Assembly: GCA_964391865.1 (NCBI GenBank)
Contig: CAYMNQ010000004.1
Location: 248,001 to 312,000 of the forward strand
Direction of reading: 5' to 3'
DNA length: 64,000 nt
DNA from: DASZQL01 sp964391865
Lineage (GTDB): Bacteria; Planctomycetota; Phycisphaerae; Phycisphaerales; UBA1924
Shown: piece by piece, positions 1 to 7,974 of the stretch
How positions within the stretch are numbered: the stretch's first letter is position 1
Layout of the letters: every line of letters begins with the position of its first letter
Translations under genes and position numbers: made by a program
Notes under the pieces: generated by a model
Databases searched by the model: none
What the model was told of the DNA's origin: nothing
Seen by the model: the letters and a program-made list of their open reading frames with translations, nothing else

Positions 1-1596
1 CTTCATGGCGTGCTGCATGCCCGCGGACTGCATGCTCTGCTGCTTCTTCTGACGGACCAGACCGCGAAGCCCGGTCATGTCGTTGGTGGCGATGAGCCGG
101 CGCTCGTCCGGGCCGAACGTGTAAACCTCGAACAGCCCGAGCTGCCCGAAGAAGCCCGACCCGCCGCACACCGGGCACGTCTGCGGCTTGTCCTTCACCA
201 AGACCTGCCCGCCCTTGCGGTGGAGCTGCTTCGTGTCCGCCGGCAGCCCGACTTTCTTCAGCATGTCGGGCGTCGGCTGGAACGGCACGCGGCAGTTGGT
301 GCACAGACGGCGGCACAGCTTCTGCGACACCACGCCCCGGAGGCTCTCGGCGGCGGCGGCCTGGTCGCCCACCGCGCGGGCATACTTCTGGATCGCCTGC
401 ATCGCGCCGTCGGCGGGGAAGCTCAGATACACGCGCGTCCGCGAGTGATCCGCGCGGGAGACTTCCTTGCCCGTATTCTCATCGGGCATCTCGCCCACCG
501 CGACGACCTCCGGGTCACGCCGCAGGATCGAGCGAACCGTGGTGCTGTACTCGGCCTTGTCGGCGGCGGGGTCGAACTTGTTTTGCCGCACGCCCTCGAT
601 CGCGCTCTGGATCTCGTATTCGATGGTCTGCACGTTCGTTGTATACGCGTCGTGCGCGCGGACGAGCGCATAAAACGTGCTGGTCCGCCCGCCGTCGGGC
701 GGCGCCGTCTGCAGCACGACGCCCTTCTCCGAGATCAGCGACTTCAGATCGGCGAGCTGGTTCTCGATCAGCCCCAGGTCTTCGATCTTGCGTTTCACCT
801 GATTGTCCGGGTCGAGGAGCAGGGTGATTTGCACGCCGGCGCTCGAGCCTTGAGTCGTGGCGCGGACCTTGGTCCCGCCGTCGACGTTGTGGCTGACGGT
901 GAAATCACCCACCTGCTTGCGTCGCCGGTCGGTCATATCCAGCCCGGCGGCACCCTTGAAGATGTCGATGATCGCCAAAGCGCGCTGCGCGGGGAACTGC
1001 TCGGCGGGCTGGCGCACACCGTCGATGAGAAAGCTCGCGCCGTACGAGCCGTCCTTGATCGGCCCGATGTCGATCTGCGAGCCGTGCGCCTCGACCAGCT
1101 TGTTGACGAGCGACTCGGCGGCGATGCGGATCTCGAATTCCGGGGCGTCTTTCGCCGGGGCGGCGAGCACGCCCTTCGGTCCTTTGAGCACGAGCGTGGT
1201 GGTCTTCTTCGCCTCGGCCTGCTTCTTCGCTTTCCCTTCGAACAGCTTGGCCGGGTTCAGGCTCCACTTCGCGCTCGCGGGCACTTTCTCATCGGCGTTG
1301 CGGATGAAGAAATACGCCAGCAGTTCCGCGCCCAGAATCGCCGCGAGCGCCGGACCCGTAATCAGGAACGAGAGCGGCAGGAACAGCACCAGCGACAGGG
1401 CCAGCACGCCCACCGCCACGTGGATCCCGTTCCACATGGTCCGCTTCAGGTACCAGCGGGCCGCGTCCTTGTCGTAGATCGTCGAGATCACCCACGCCCA
1501 CAGCGCGAAGGTGACCACGAGCAAAATGGGCTTGTACCACGAGACGAGGAACTCACCCCCGGCGGCCAGAACGATCGGCGACTGCGGTTCGATCAT
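1..1596 (-). CDS. Membrane-anchored GspE/PilB-like protein with degenerate ATPase motifs (3' end cut by window edge)
   Basis: Reading the minus strand from an ATG at 1596 gives 532 codons without a stop to the window edge. A hydrophobic region lies at about residues 23-40 and 59-98, probably two or three membrane segments, unlike cytosolic PilB/GspE. Residues ~152-262 match the N2/PAS-like half of secretion ATPases (SQIDIGP where SDIHIEP is usual, LDMTDRR where LDIAERR is usual). The P-loop is APPDGGRTST at 298-307 in place of GPTGSGK(S/T)TT, so the catalytic Lys is Arg. Walker B is DPEVVAVGEMPD at 361-372, with Pro where family members have Arg. The His box near 386-396 is also unrecognisable. 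The C-terminal zinc motif is intact: CTNC at 432-435, then CPVCGGSG and GQLGLFEVY. I read it as a non-catalytic pilus/T2SS ATPase paralogue. It lies 123 nt downstream of pilT on the same strand. Family assignment is secure; function is inference. Confidence 0.85.
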   Translation of the reverse strand, partial: MIEPQSPIVLAAGGEFLVSWYKPILLVVTFALWAWVISTIYDKDAARWYLKRTMWNGIHVAVGVLALSLVLFLPLSFLITGPALAAILGAELLAYFFIRNADEKVPASAKWSLNPAKLFEGKAKKQAEAKKTTTLVLKGPKGVLAAPAKDAPEFEIRIAAESLVNKLVEAHGSQIDIGPIKDGSYGASFLIDGVRQPAEQFPAQRALAIIDIFKGAAGLDMTDRRRKQVGDFTVSHNVDGGTKVRATTQGSSAGVQITLLLDPDNQVKRKIEDLGLIENQLADLKSLISEKGVVLQTAPPDGGRTSTFYALVRAHDAYTTNVQTIEYEIQSAIEGVRQNKFDPAADKAEYSTTVRSILRRDPEVVAVGEMPDENTGKEVSRADHSRTRVYLSFPADGAMQAIQKYARAVGDQAAAAESLRGVVSQKLCRRLCTNCRVPFQPTPDMLKKVGLPADTKQLHRKGGQVLVKDKPQTCPVCGGSGFFGQLGLFEVYTFGPDERRLIATNDMTGLRGLVRQKKQQSMQSAGMQHAMK

Positions 1597-1719
1597 AGAT
1601 GGGTGAGTGTAACGCCGACGCGCGCCGATCGCCGGTCACACGCCGAGACGCGGCTTCGCGGAGACATCCGGGGGGGGGCGGGGACGGGAGTCGTCGGGGG
1701 TGGAGGGGCCGGCGGCGCC

Positions 1720-2886
1720 TCAACCGCCAATCTTCTTCAGGCGCATCTGGAGTTCGTCGGGGTTGGGGGTGGTTTCCATCGCCGTGCGGACGTGGATCAT
1801 CTCGGACTCAACGAGTTTCACCAGCGAGCCGTTGAAGTCGATCATGCCCGACTGCTGCGCTTCCTGGCTCCGGATGACGTCGATCAGCTCGTTCTCGCGA
1901 GCCTCCATGATGTACTTGCGGACCACGCCGTTGTTGATCAGCACCTCGAGCGCGGGGATGCGCTGGATCTCGGGCTTCAGCGTGGGCAGCAGCTTCTGGT
2001 ACACGATGGCGCGCATCTGGTACGCGAGAATCTTGCGGACCTGCTCGCGCTCGTCCGGCAGGAACAGGTCGTAGATGCGCCCGAACGTCTGCGAGCAGCT
2101 CGACGCATGGATCGTCCCGAAGACGAGGTGCCCGGTCTCGGCGGCGTGCAAAGCGGCTTCGAACGTCTCGGAATCGCGCATCTCGCCGATCAGCACGATG
2201 TCAGGGTTCTCGCGCACGAGCGCACGCAGCCCGGTCTTGAAATCGAGCACGTCAATGCCCACCTCGCGCTGGTGGATCGTCGCTTTGCGGTCCTCGAAAA
2301 TGAACTCGATCGGGTCCTCGATGGTCAGGATGTGGACCGCTTTCTTCTCGTTCACATAGTTCAGCATCGACGCGATCGTCGTGCTCTTGCCCGACCCGGT
2401 CACGCCCGCGAGCAGAACGATACCCTGCGGCTGCATCGCGATCTCCGACATGATCGGCGGCAGGTGCAGGTCCTCGAACTTCTTGATGTTGCTGGTAACC
2501 AGACGCGCCGCGCACGACAGCTTGCCGCGCGCTTGGAACAGGTTGATGCGGAAGCGGTTGCCCTTGTCGTAGTCGTACGCGAAGTCGACCGATCCATATT
2601 TGTGCAGATCGCCGAACTGTTCCTCGGTAAGGATCTGCTTGGCGATCGCCACGAATTCTTCACTGGACACCGGCTCGGTGTCGAGTTGCTTCAGGCTGCC
2701 GCGCAAGCGGATCTTGGGGATCGCGTCGGTCTTCACGATCAGGTCCGAGCCGGCGAACTTGATGGTCGCCTGAAGGAACTTGCCGAAGCGCGTGGCGTGC
2801 GGATCGTGCTTGCGGTCGGGGTCGAGGGTGCAGTGGTTGGCGATCGCCTCGCCGTGCATCGAATCGGTCATCAGGTTTGCGGCCAT
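1720..2886 (-). CDS. pilT: Type IV pilus retraction ATPase, PilT/PilU family
   Basis: This 388-residue hexameric AAA-type ATPase is expected to depolymerise type IV pili at the cytoplasmic base of the pilus machine. All motors motifs are intact: Walker A GVTGSGKST at 161-169, the Asp box TIEDPIEF at 188-195, Walker B NPDIVLIGEMRD ending near 238, and the His box HLVFGTIHAS at 253-262. The N-terminal PAS-like domain spans about 30-145, and the C-terminal domain carries the LLPTLKPEIQRIPALEVLI stretch typical of PilT. The length fits PilT/PilU (about 345-390). The start ATG at 2886 gives a slightly longer N-terminus than classical PilT, and an internal ATG six codons in is also possible. The downstream neighbour is a degenerate GspE-like protein, so the two are probably co-transcribed. 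PilU is the alternative name. Confidence 0.93.
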   Translation of the reverse strand: MAANLMTDSMHGEAIANHCTLDPDRKHDPHATRFGKFLQATIKFAGSDLIVKTDAIPKIRLRGSLKQLDTEPVSSEEFVAIAKQILTEEQFGDLHKYGSVDFAYDYDKGNRFRINLFQARGKLSCAARLVTSNIKKFEDLHLPPIMSEIAMQPQGIVLLAGVTGSGKSTTIASMLNYVNEKKAVHILTIEDPIEFIFEDRKATIHQREVGIDVLDFKTGLRALVRENPDIVLIGEMRDSETFEAALHAAETGHLVFGTIHASSCSQTFGRIYDLFLPDEREQVRKILAYQMRAIVYQKLLPTLKPEIQRIPALEVLINNGVVRKYIMEARENELIDVIRSQEAQQSGMIDFNGSLVKLVESEMIHVRTAMETTPNPDELQMRLKKIGG

Positions 2887-3277
2887 GGGTCTGCCTCTTG
2901 CTCGGGAGCGCCGTGGGTTCGGAATGTCAGACGCCGTTGCCGGCAGTGGGTTGCATCGGAACGCCGGCCCTGCCGCATCGGGAGGATCAACTCATACGAC
3001 GCGCCGCGCGAAAAAGCCGCACCGATCGTGCAAAAACCCGCCGGGCCGCGCCGATCACCCCTATGGTACCAGCGGCCAACACGCCGCCAGAACACAAAGA
3101 GCGAAGTTTGTTTGAAGTTTGGTAGGATTTCGCGAGTCCCCAGCCCCGCCGTCAACGACATTGACGCCGAGCGTCCCGTATTGAACCATTGTGGGGAGCC
3201 AGGAATGGTGCCCGTGAACGTCCTGCGAGCGCGGTTGCCGCGGGACGCTTGATTCCGCAAAAAAGGAGAGTCACCCG
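2887..3277. other. 391-bp intergenic region between divergent genes, nothing recognised
   Basis: This stretch separates pilT (minus) from the small exported protein (plus). It must hold both promoters. A TTGACG at 3161-3166 could be a -35 element for the plus-strand gene, but no convincing -10 follows at the right distance. The Shine-Dalgarno for the plus-strand gene, AAGGAG, lies at 3263-3268. I find no RNA gene or repeat here. Confidence 0.5.
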
Positions 3278-3730
3278 ATGAACCCGTTCTCCCCGACGTT
3301 CACCCGTTTCGCCGCCGTCGCCGCGGTCGCGTGCGTTGCCGCCGGCGCCCTCGCGTGGGTCCCGAAGAAAGACATCAAGGCAGAACGCGACGGCGCGACC
3401 AGCTTCAAACTCACCGGCACGAACTCGCTCGGCAAGCTCGATGTCAAAATCGAGGACAAGCACCTCTTCCAGGGCTTCAAGGGTGAAGGGACCAACGGCG
3501 AGAAGAAAGTCACCGTCGAGATTAAATCCCCCGGGCTCGGCGGCGGCTGGAAGATCGAGGGCAAAATCGGCGACGACATCATCGAGATGAAGGCCAACAA
3601 GGAGGGCGTCTTCAGCAAGGAATGGAAAGTCACCGGCAAGGTCGGCGAACGAAAGATCGAAGAAACCATCGACGGCGACTGGGACGTCGATCCGGTCATC
3701 GTCGCCACGCTGGTGGCGTTTGATTTCTGA
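3278..3730 (+). CDS. Small exported protein of unknown function
   Basis: A 150-residue protein with a typical signal peptide: short basic start, hydrophobic core about residues 11-26 (AAVAAVACVAAGALAW), and a likely cleavage just after it. The mature part is about 120 residues, rich in Lys, Gly and acidic residues, and has an alternating pattern (GKLDVKIEDKHLF, KVTVEIKSPG, GWKIEGKIGDD, KEWKVTGKVGERK) that suggests a small all-beta fold. I do not recognise a family. The start is well supported by an AAGGAG Shine-Dalgarno about 10 nt upstream. It stands alone, divergent from pilT, and its stop is followed at once by a heptad repeat cluster. Confidence 0.75.
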   Translation: MNPFSPTFTRFAAVAAVACVAAGALAWVPKKDIKAERDGATSFKLTGTNSLGKLDVKIEDKHLFQGFKGEGTNGEKKVTVEIKSPGLGGGWKIEGKIGDDIIEMKANKEGVFSKEWKVTGKVGERKIEETIDGDWDVDPVIVATLVAFDF

Positions 3731-3763
3731 GAGACCTGAGACTTGAGTCTTGAGACTTGAGCC
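3731..3763. repeat. Heptanucleotide repeat cluster (GAGACTT type), left arm of an inverted pair
   Basis: Four near-identical 7-nt units of the form GAG(A/T)CTT follow one another directly after the stop codon of the upstream gene. Positions 3738-3761 are repeated exactly, in inverse orientation, at 4187-4210 (24 nt). The two arms bracket the broken four-helix-bundle gene and the rpsG terminator. Confidence 0.85.
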
Positions 3764-3788
3764 GGAGCAGAGTTGGCACGGCGGTTGG

Positions 3789-4106
3789 CTATTCGCCGAG
3801 TGCGGCGATCAGGCCGGAAAGCACCCGCGCGCCTTCGTCATAGATGCCATGAAGCCGTGAGGCGGTCGTTTCATCGAGATAGCCGAGCCTCGCGGGGAGG
3901 CTGATGTGATACCCCGTCTCGCGCAGCGAGCCGAGGGCGACGCAGAGAAACTGCCTGAACTCGCGTTCGTTGGCGCGAGCCGACCCTTCGACGATGTTCG
4001 CCGCGCATCACACTGCGGCGCGACGCATCTGTGAACTCAGCCCGAACTGCTCATCGCGCGGGAACGCATGCAGCTTCCGATGATCCCGGCTCTTAGAGTC
4101 CCCTTC
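3789..4106 (-). pseudogene. Broken four-helix-bundle protein gene (S23/Avd-like family)
   Basis: On the minus strand the translation runs EGDSKSRDHRKL, then HAFPRDEQFGLSSQMRRAAV, a TGA at 4008-4010, then CAANIVEGSARANEREFRQF and on to a TAG at 3789-3791. This matches the small four-helix-bundle family found as 23S rRNA intervening-sequence proteins and Avd-like proteins (about 115-125 residues). Two lesions are visible. The TGA stands where the family has Ser (AAVSIxANIxEG), one base from TCA. In addition, about a dozen residues of helix 1 between RKL and HAFP are missing. No start codon with a ribosome binding site is evident. It sits directly downstream of rpsG and inside an inverted heptad repeat. 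I read it as a decayed gene; selenocysteine is not credible given the deletion. Confidence 0.75.
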
Positions 4107-4140
4107 TAAAGGAAAAGCGGCCTGCTTGATGCAGACCGCT
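4107..4140 (-). terminator. Intrinsic terminator of the rpsL-rpsG transcript
   Basis: On the minus strand a 10-bp stem (AGCGGUCUGC pairing with GCAGGCCGCU, one G-U) with a five-base loop is followed by TTTTCCTTT. It lies about 75 nt after the rpsG stop, so the str-type operon here ends after rpsG without fusA or tuf. Confidence 0.8.
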
Positions 4141-4176
4141 TGTGAGCACACCTAAACAATTCCAATCGCCGTCTCG

Positions 4177-4211
4177 GACCTCAAGTCTCAAGTCTCAAGA
4201 CTCAAGTCTCA
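4177..4211. repeat. Heptanucleotide repeat cluster (AAGTCTC type), right arm of an inverted pair
   Basis: About five tandem 7-nt units of the form TCAAG(T/A)C end two bases before the rpsG stop codon. Positions 4187-4210 are the exact reverse complement of 3738-3761. This puts an uninterrupted 24-nt inverted repeat around the pseudogene and terminator. Confidence 0.85.
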
Positions 4212-4213
4212 CC

Positions 4214-4708
4214 TCACCACCCGAAGTGCGCGAACGCCTTGTTCGCTTCGGCCATGCGGTGAACCTGCTCGCGGGTCGTCATTGCCTTGCCCTCGCCCTT
4301 GGCGGCGGCGATCAGTTCGTCCGCCAGACGCAGCGCCATCGGCCGACCGCCCTCGTCGCGGCAGGACTCGATGATCCAACGGAACGCCAGCGAGATCTGA
4401 CGCCGATCGTTCACCGACATCGGCACCTGATAGTTGGCGCCGCCGACGCGCTTGGAGCGCACTTCGATCCTCGGCTTGGCGTTGTTGATCGCGCGATCGA
4501 AGACTTCGAGGGCCGTCTTCGGCGCGTTCGGGTCGTTCATCTTCTCGAGCCGCGCCTGGATTTCATCCATCGCGTCATACACCACGCGCTGCGCCACCGA
4601 CTTCTTGCCGTCACGCATCACGCAGTTGACGAACTTGGAGAGTGTGCGGTTCCCGAAGCGGGGATCGGGGCGCAGCTGCTCGGAACTCGCGGTAAATCGG
4701 CCGGCCAT
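4214..4708 (-). CDS. rpsG: 30S ribosomal protein S7
   Basis: S7 binds the 3' major domain of 16S rRNA, nucleates assembly of the small-subunit head and lines the E site. The 164-residue translation has the family signature throughout: DPRFGNRTLSKFVNCVMRDG near the N-terminus, KPRIEVRSKRVGGANYQVP in the beta-hairpin, and REQVHRMAEANKAFAHFGW at the end. The length falls within the bacterial range (about 156-179). The ATG at 4708 is preceded by AAAGGAG at good spacing. It follows rpsL after a 198-nt gap that contains a hairpin, and a strong intrinsic terminator follows. The usual downstream partners fusA and tuf are absent. Confidence 0.98.
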   Translation of the reverse strand: MAGRFTASSEQLRPDPRFGNRTLSKFVNCVMRDGKKSVAQRVVYDAMDEIQARLEKMNDPNAPKTALEVFDRAINNAKPRIEVRSKRVGGANYQVPMSVNDRRQISLAFRWIIESCRDEGGRPMALRLADELIAAAKGEGKAMTTREQVHRMAEANKAFAHFGW

Positions 4709-4733
4709 ATCGAAACTCCTTTGGGCTCATCCG

Positions 4734-4754
4734 CCCGCGATCAATCATCGCGGG
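4734..4754 (-). promoter_or_regulatory. Hairpin in the rpsL-rpsG intercistronic region, possible S7 autoregulatory site
   Basis: A perfect 8-bp inverted repeat (CCCGCGAT/ATCGCGGG) with a five-base loop lies just upstream of the rpsG ribosome binding site. In E. coli, S7 represses its operon by binding the rpsL-rpsG intercistronic RNA. The location matches, but sequence similarity to that site is not shown. Confidence 0.35.
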
Positions 4755-4906
4755 CCATCTGTTCACCCCGTCGGCGGCCAAGCCGGTCGGGATTACTTGC
4801 CAATGCGGGGTGCGGTTTGAGGCGTGCGGCCTGCGGCGCGGAACCCGCAACACATCTTCTCTTCACTCGATGGCTCGATGGCTGAACGCCTCGATGCCTT
4901 CACTTC

Positions 4907-5281
<375 letters not shown>

Positions 5282-5433
5282 GGGGGTCGATTTCCGTCCT
5301 GCGTCAGTGAGGACTCGGTGGGAACAGCACGAACCAAACGGGAAGTCGTCGCCCGAGCAACCCCCACCGGGCCGCCGAGGCGAGCCGCGTAGTGTAGCGA
5401 TCCGTGCGGGGGCTGCAAGGCGGGGTTTCCAAC

Positions 5434-5458
5434 CCGATCGGAATCCGATCGGTCTTTC
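5434..5458. repeat. Palindromic hairpin in the divergent rpsL / exoprotein promoter region
   Basis: Two copies of the self-complementary octamer CCGATCGG separated by AAT form a stem of 8 bp, followed on the plus strand by TCTTTCT. It could act as a weak terminator or be an operator between the divergent genes. The remaining 5282-5555 stretch contains nothing else I recognise. Confidence 0.35.
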
Positions 5459-5555
5459 TGCTCCGTCCGCACAACGGTTATTCCCCGGAGCAACCTACCC
5501 TCCTCTCGTCGCGAATCGCAGTTGGTCGCACATCCGGCCGACGGAGAGAGAGTTC

Positions 5556-7970
5556 ATGACGATCCGGCATTCTCATTCTGCCCGCTGTGGCTGCGCCGCC
5601 GCGATGATCTTCGTCACGCCGCTCGCCCCCGCGCAGCCTTCGTGCAGCCCCGGCCAGTTCGCCGCGCAAGTCGGCTTCCGCAACGCGCCGGCGCTCGACT
5701 TCAACGGCTCGTCGCACTTCGTCGATCTAGGAGACCCGCCCGAACTCAACATCATCGGCGCGATGACGATGGAAGCGTGGATCCGCCCCGACGAGATGTT
5801 CGGCGCGCACAACGTCTTCACGCGCGGCCCGGGCACGCTCAGCGGCGCGGAAGTCTCACTGCGCCTCGACAATAACGCGTACGAAGTCGTCAGCTTCGAC
5901 CTCGCGGGCACCTACGGCACGCAGTCCACCAACACCTTCGCCGCCGACACGGGCACATGGGTTCATCTCGCCGCCACGTTCAGCCCCAGCGGCTGCACGC
6001 TCTACCGCAACGGGCAGATCATCGCGCAGAACGCCAACCCCACCGGCGCGGTCTTCGCGCCGGGCGGCTGGCGCATCGGCACGTGGAACGAAGACCCGCT
6101 CACTACTGTGCGCTGGTTCGACGGCGCCATCGCCGAAGTGCGCCTCTGGAACATCGCGCGCACCCAGAGCGAGATTCAAGCGGGCATGTTCGCCGGCGTC
6201 GGCGGCTCGCCCGGCCTGGTCGGCTCCTGGCGCCTCGATGACGGCGCGGGCCTCGTCGCGCTCGATTCGAGCGGGCTGGATAACCACGGCACGCTCGTCG
6301 GCCCGCCCGCGTGGATCAGTCTCTGGCGCGACGAAGACCAGAACAACATCCTCGACGCCTGCCAGCCGCCGACGGTCGTCACCCAGCCGCAGAACTTCAC
6401 CGGCTGCGACACCGCGCCGCTGACGCTCCTCGTGAACGCGACCGGCACCGCCTCCGCCGGATTCTCCTACGCCTGGACTCGCAACGGCATGCCACTCGCG
6501 GGCCAGACGAGCCAGACACTGTTCGTCGAGCGCCCCACGCCGTTGGATAACGGCCTGTACACCTGCATCGTCCGCAACGGTTTGAACCCGGCGCTGTTCG
6601 AGCAGAGCGCGCCGGCGAGCGTCTCGGTCAGCACCAGCCTGTCGCTCGCCACCGCGTGGGGCCAATCGCTCGCGGGCGAGACGACAATCCCAACGCCACC
6701 GCCAGGCGCGCACTATGACGCCTTCGCCGCCGGCGCGCTGCACTCGTTGGCGCTGCGTTCCGACGGCGTGGTGATCGGCTTCGGCGCGAACATCTCGGGG
6801 CAGATCAGCGTGCCGCCCCTGCCGATGGGCGTGACCTACACCGCCGTCGCGGCGGGCGACCGCTTCAGCCTCGCGCTCCGCTCGAACGGCACCATCGCCG
6901 CGTTCGGCGACAACGCCGCCGGCCAGTTGAACGTGCCAGCGTTGCCGATGGGGGTCACGTACACCGCGATCGCCGCCGGGTTCTCCCACGCGCTCGCGCT
7001 GCGCAGCGACGGCGTCATCGCCGCGTGGGGCGACAACGGCTTCGGGCAGTTGAACGTGCCCGCGCCGCCCGGCGGCATGTCGTACACCGCCCTCGCCGCC
7101 GGCTGGCTGCACTCGCTCGCGCTCCGCTCCGACGGCGTGATCGTCGCGTGGGGCAACAACGGCTTCGGGCAACTCGCCGTCCCGCCGCTCCCGCCGACGC
7201 GCTCGTACCTCTCGATTAGCGCCGGCGCAGCGCACGGCGCGGCGGTGCGCAGCGACGGGCGCCTCGTCGCCTGGGGGTTGAATGACGTGGGGCAGTCCTC
7301 GCCCCCGATGCCGTCGATGGGCGCGGTGTTCACGCGCGTGGCGTGCGGCGCGTTCCACACCATCGGATTGCTCAGCGACGGCGGAGCCACCGCCTTCGGC
7401 GAGAGTGCCGACGGCCAGACCTTCGTGCCCCAGCTCGCGCCCGGCACACGCTATTCCGCGATCGGATCAGGCCCCACGGCCGACCACTCCTTCGCGGCGC
7501 GGCGCGTCATCGTCAGCACGCCACCGGATCGCGCCGCGGTCCAGGGGAGCTCGACCACGTTCCCCGTCTCAACACCCGGAATCCCCGGCGTGACCTACCG
7601 CTGGCGACGCAACGGCGCCGACCTCGCCAACGGCCCGACCGGCAGCGGCAGCTTCATCTCCGGCGCGACCACGACCACCCTGAGCCTTTCGAGCATCCAG
7701 CCCAGCGACATGGCGGCGTACGCGCTGCGATTGATCGGCCCCTGCGATACCGCCGAGACGGCGCCGGCGCAGTTGACGGTGCAGTCGGTGTGCCCGGGCG
7801 ACGCCGACGGCGACCGCACGGTCGGTCTGCCCGATCTCGCTCTCATCATCACCTACTGGAGCAACTCCGTGCCCCCCGCGCCGATGTTCGCCGACCTCGA
7901 TCAGAGCGGCTCGATCGGGCTGGGGGATGTGGCGCAGGTGATCTCACACTGGGCGACAAGCTGCCCGTGA
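5556..7970 (+). CDS. Secreted LamG / Ig-like / RCC1-repeat protein with C-terminal dockerin-like domain
   Basis: An 804-residue exported protein. A signal peptide occupies about residues 1-27. Residues ~47-250 are a concanavalin-like LamG domain (LDFNGSSHFVDLGD, MTMEAWIRP, WVHLAATFSPSG). Residues ~270-365 are Ig-like. About seven RCC1-type blades follow at ~366-648, each with ALRSDGVI.AWG.N..GQ and YTA(I/L)AAG motifs. A second Ig-like domain lies at ~650-745. The C-terminus (746-804) is a pair of EF-hand-like dockerin repeats, DADGDRTVGLPDLALII and DLDQSGSIGLGDVAQVI, ending HWATSCP. The role is probably surface attachment or scaffolding; no enzyme motif is visible. The ATG at 5556 starts the signal peptide, with a GGAGAGAG stretch upstream. 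The frame is open further upstream, but that part reads through the rpsL promoter. Confidence 0.85.
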   Translation: MTIRHSHSARCGCAAAMIFVTPLAPAQPSCSPGQFAAQVGFRNAPALDFNGSSHFVDLGDPPELNIIGAMTMEAWIRPDEMFGAHNVFTRGPGTLSGAEVSLRLDNNAYEVVSFDLAGTYGTQSTNTFAADTGTWVHLAATFSPSGCTLYRNGQIIAQNANPTGAVFAPGGWRIGTWNEDPLTTVRWFDGAIAEVRLWNIARTQSEIQAGMFAGVGGSPGLVGSWRLDDGAGLVALDSSGLDNHGTLVGPPAWISLWRDEDQNNILDACQPPTVVTQPQNFTGCDTAPLTLLVNATGTASAGFSYAWTRNGMPLAGQTSQTLFVERPTPLDNGLYTCIVRNGLNPALFEQSAPASVSVSTSLSLATAWGQSLAGETTIPTPPPGAHYDAFAAGALHSLALRSDGVVIGFGANISGQISVPPLPMGVTYTAVAAGDRFSLALRSNGTIAAFGDNAAGQLNVPALPMGVTYTAIAAGFSHALALRSDGVIAAWGDNGFGQLNVPAPPGGMSYTALAAGWLHSLALRSDGVIVAWGNNGFGQLAVPPLPPTRSYLSISAGAAHGAAVRSDGRLVAWGLNDVGQSSPPMPSMGAVFTRVACGAFHTIGLLSDGGATAFGESADGQTFVPQLAPGTRYSAIGSGPTADHSFAARRVIVSTPPDRAAVQGSSTTFPVSTPGIPGVTYRWRRNGADLANGPTGSGSFISGATTTTLSLSSIQPSDMAAYALRLIGPCDTAETAPAQLTVQSVCPGDADGDRTVGLPDLALIITYWSNSVPPAPMFADLDQSGSIGLGDVAQVISHWATSCP

Positions 7971-7974
7971 ACGC

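Noticed and set aside
10..3252. Very long plus-strand open frame opposite the pilus ATPase genes
   Set aside because: It is an artefact of GC-rich codon bias on the opposite strand. The minus strand carries PilT with all motifs and the GspE-like gene.
4008..4010. Selenocysteine at the TGA of the four-helix-bundle gene
   Set aside because: The family has Ser there, a helix-1 deletion is present as well, and no SECIS-like hairpin is obvious next to the codon.
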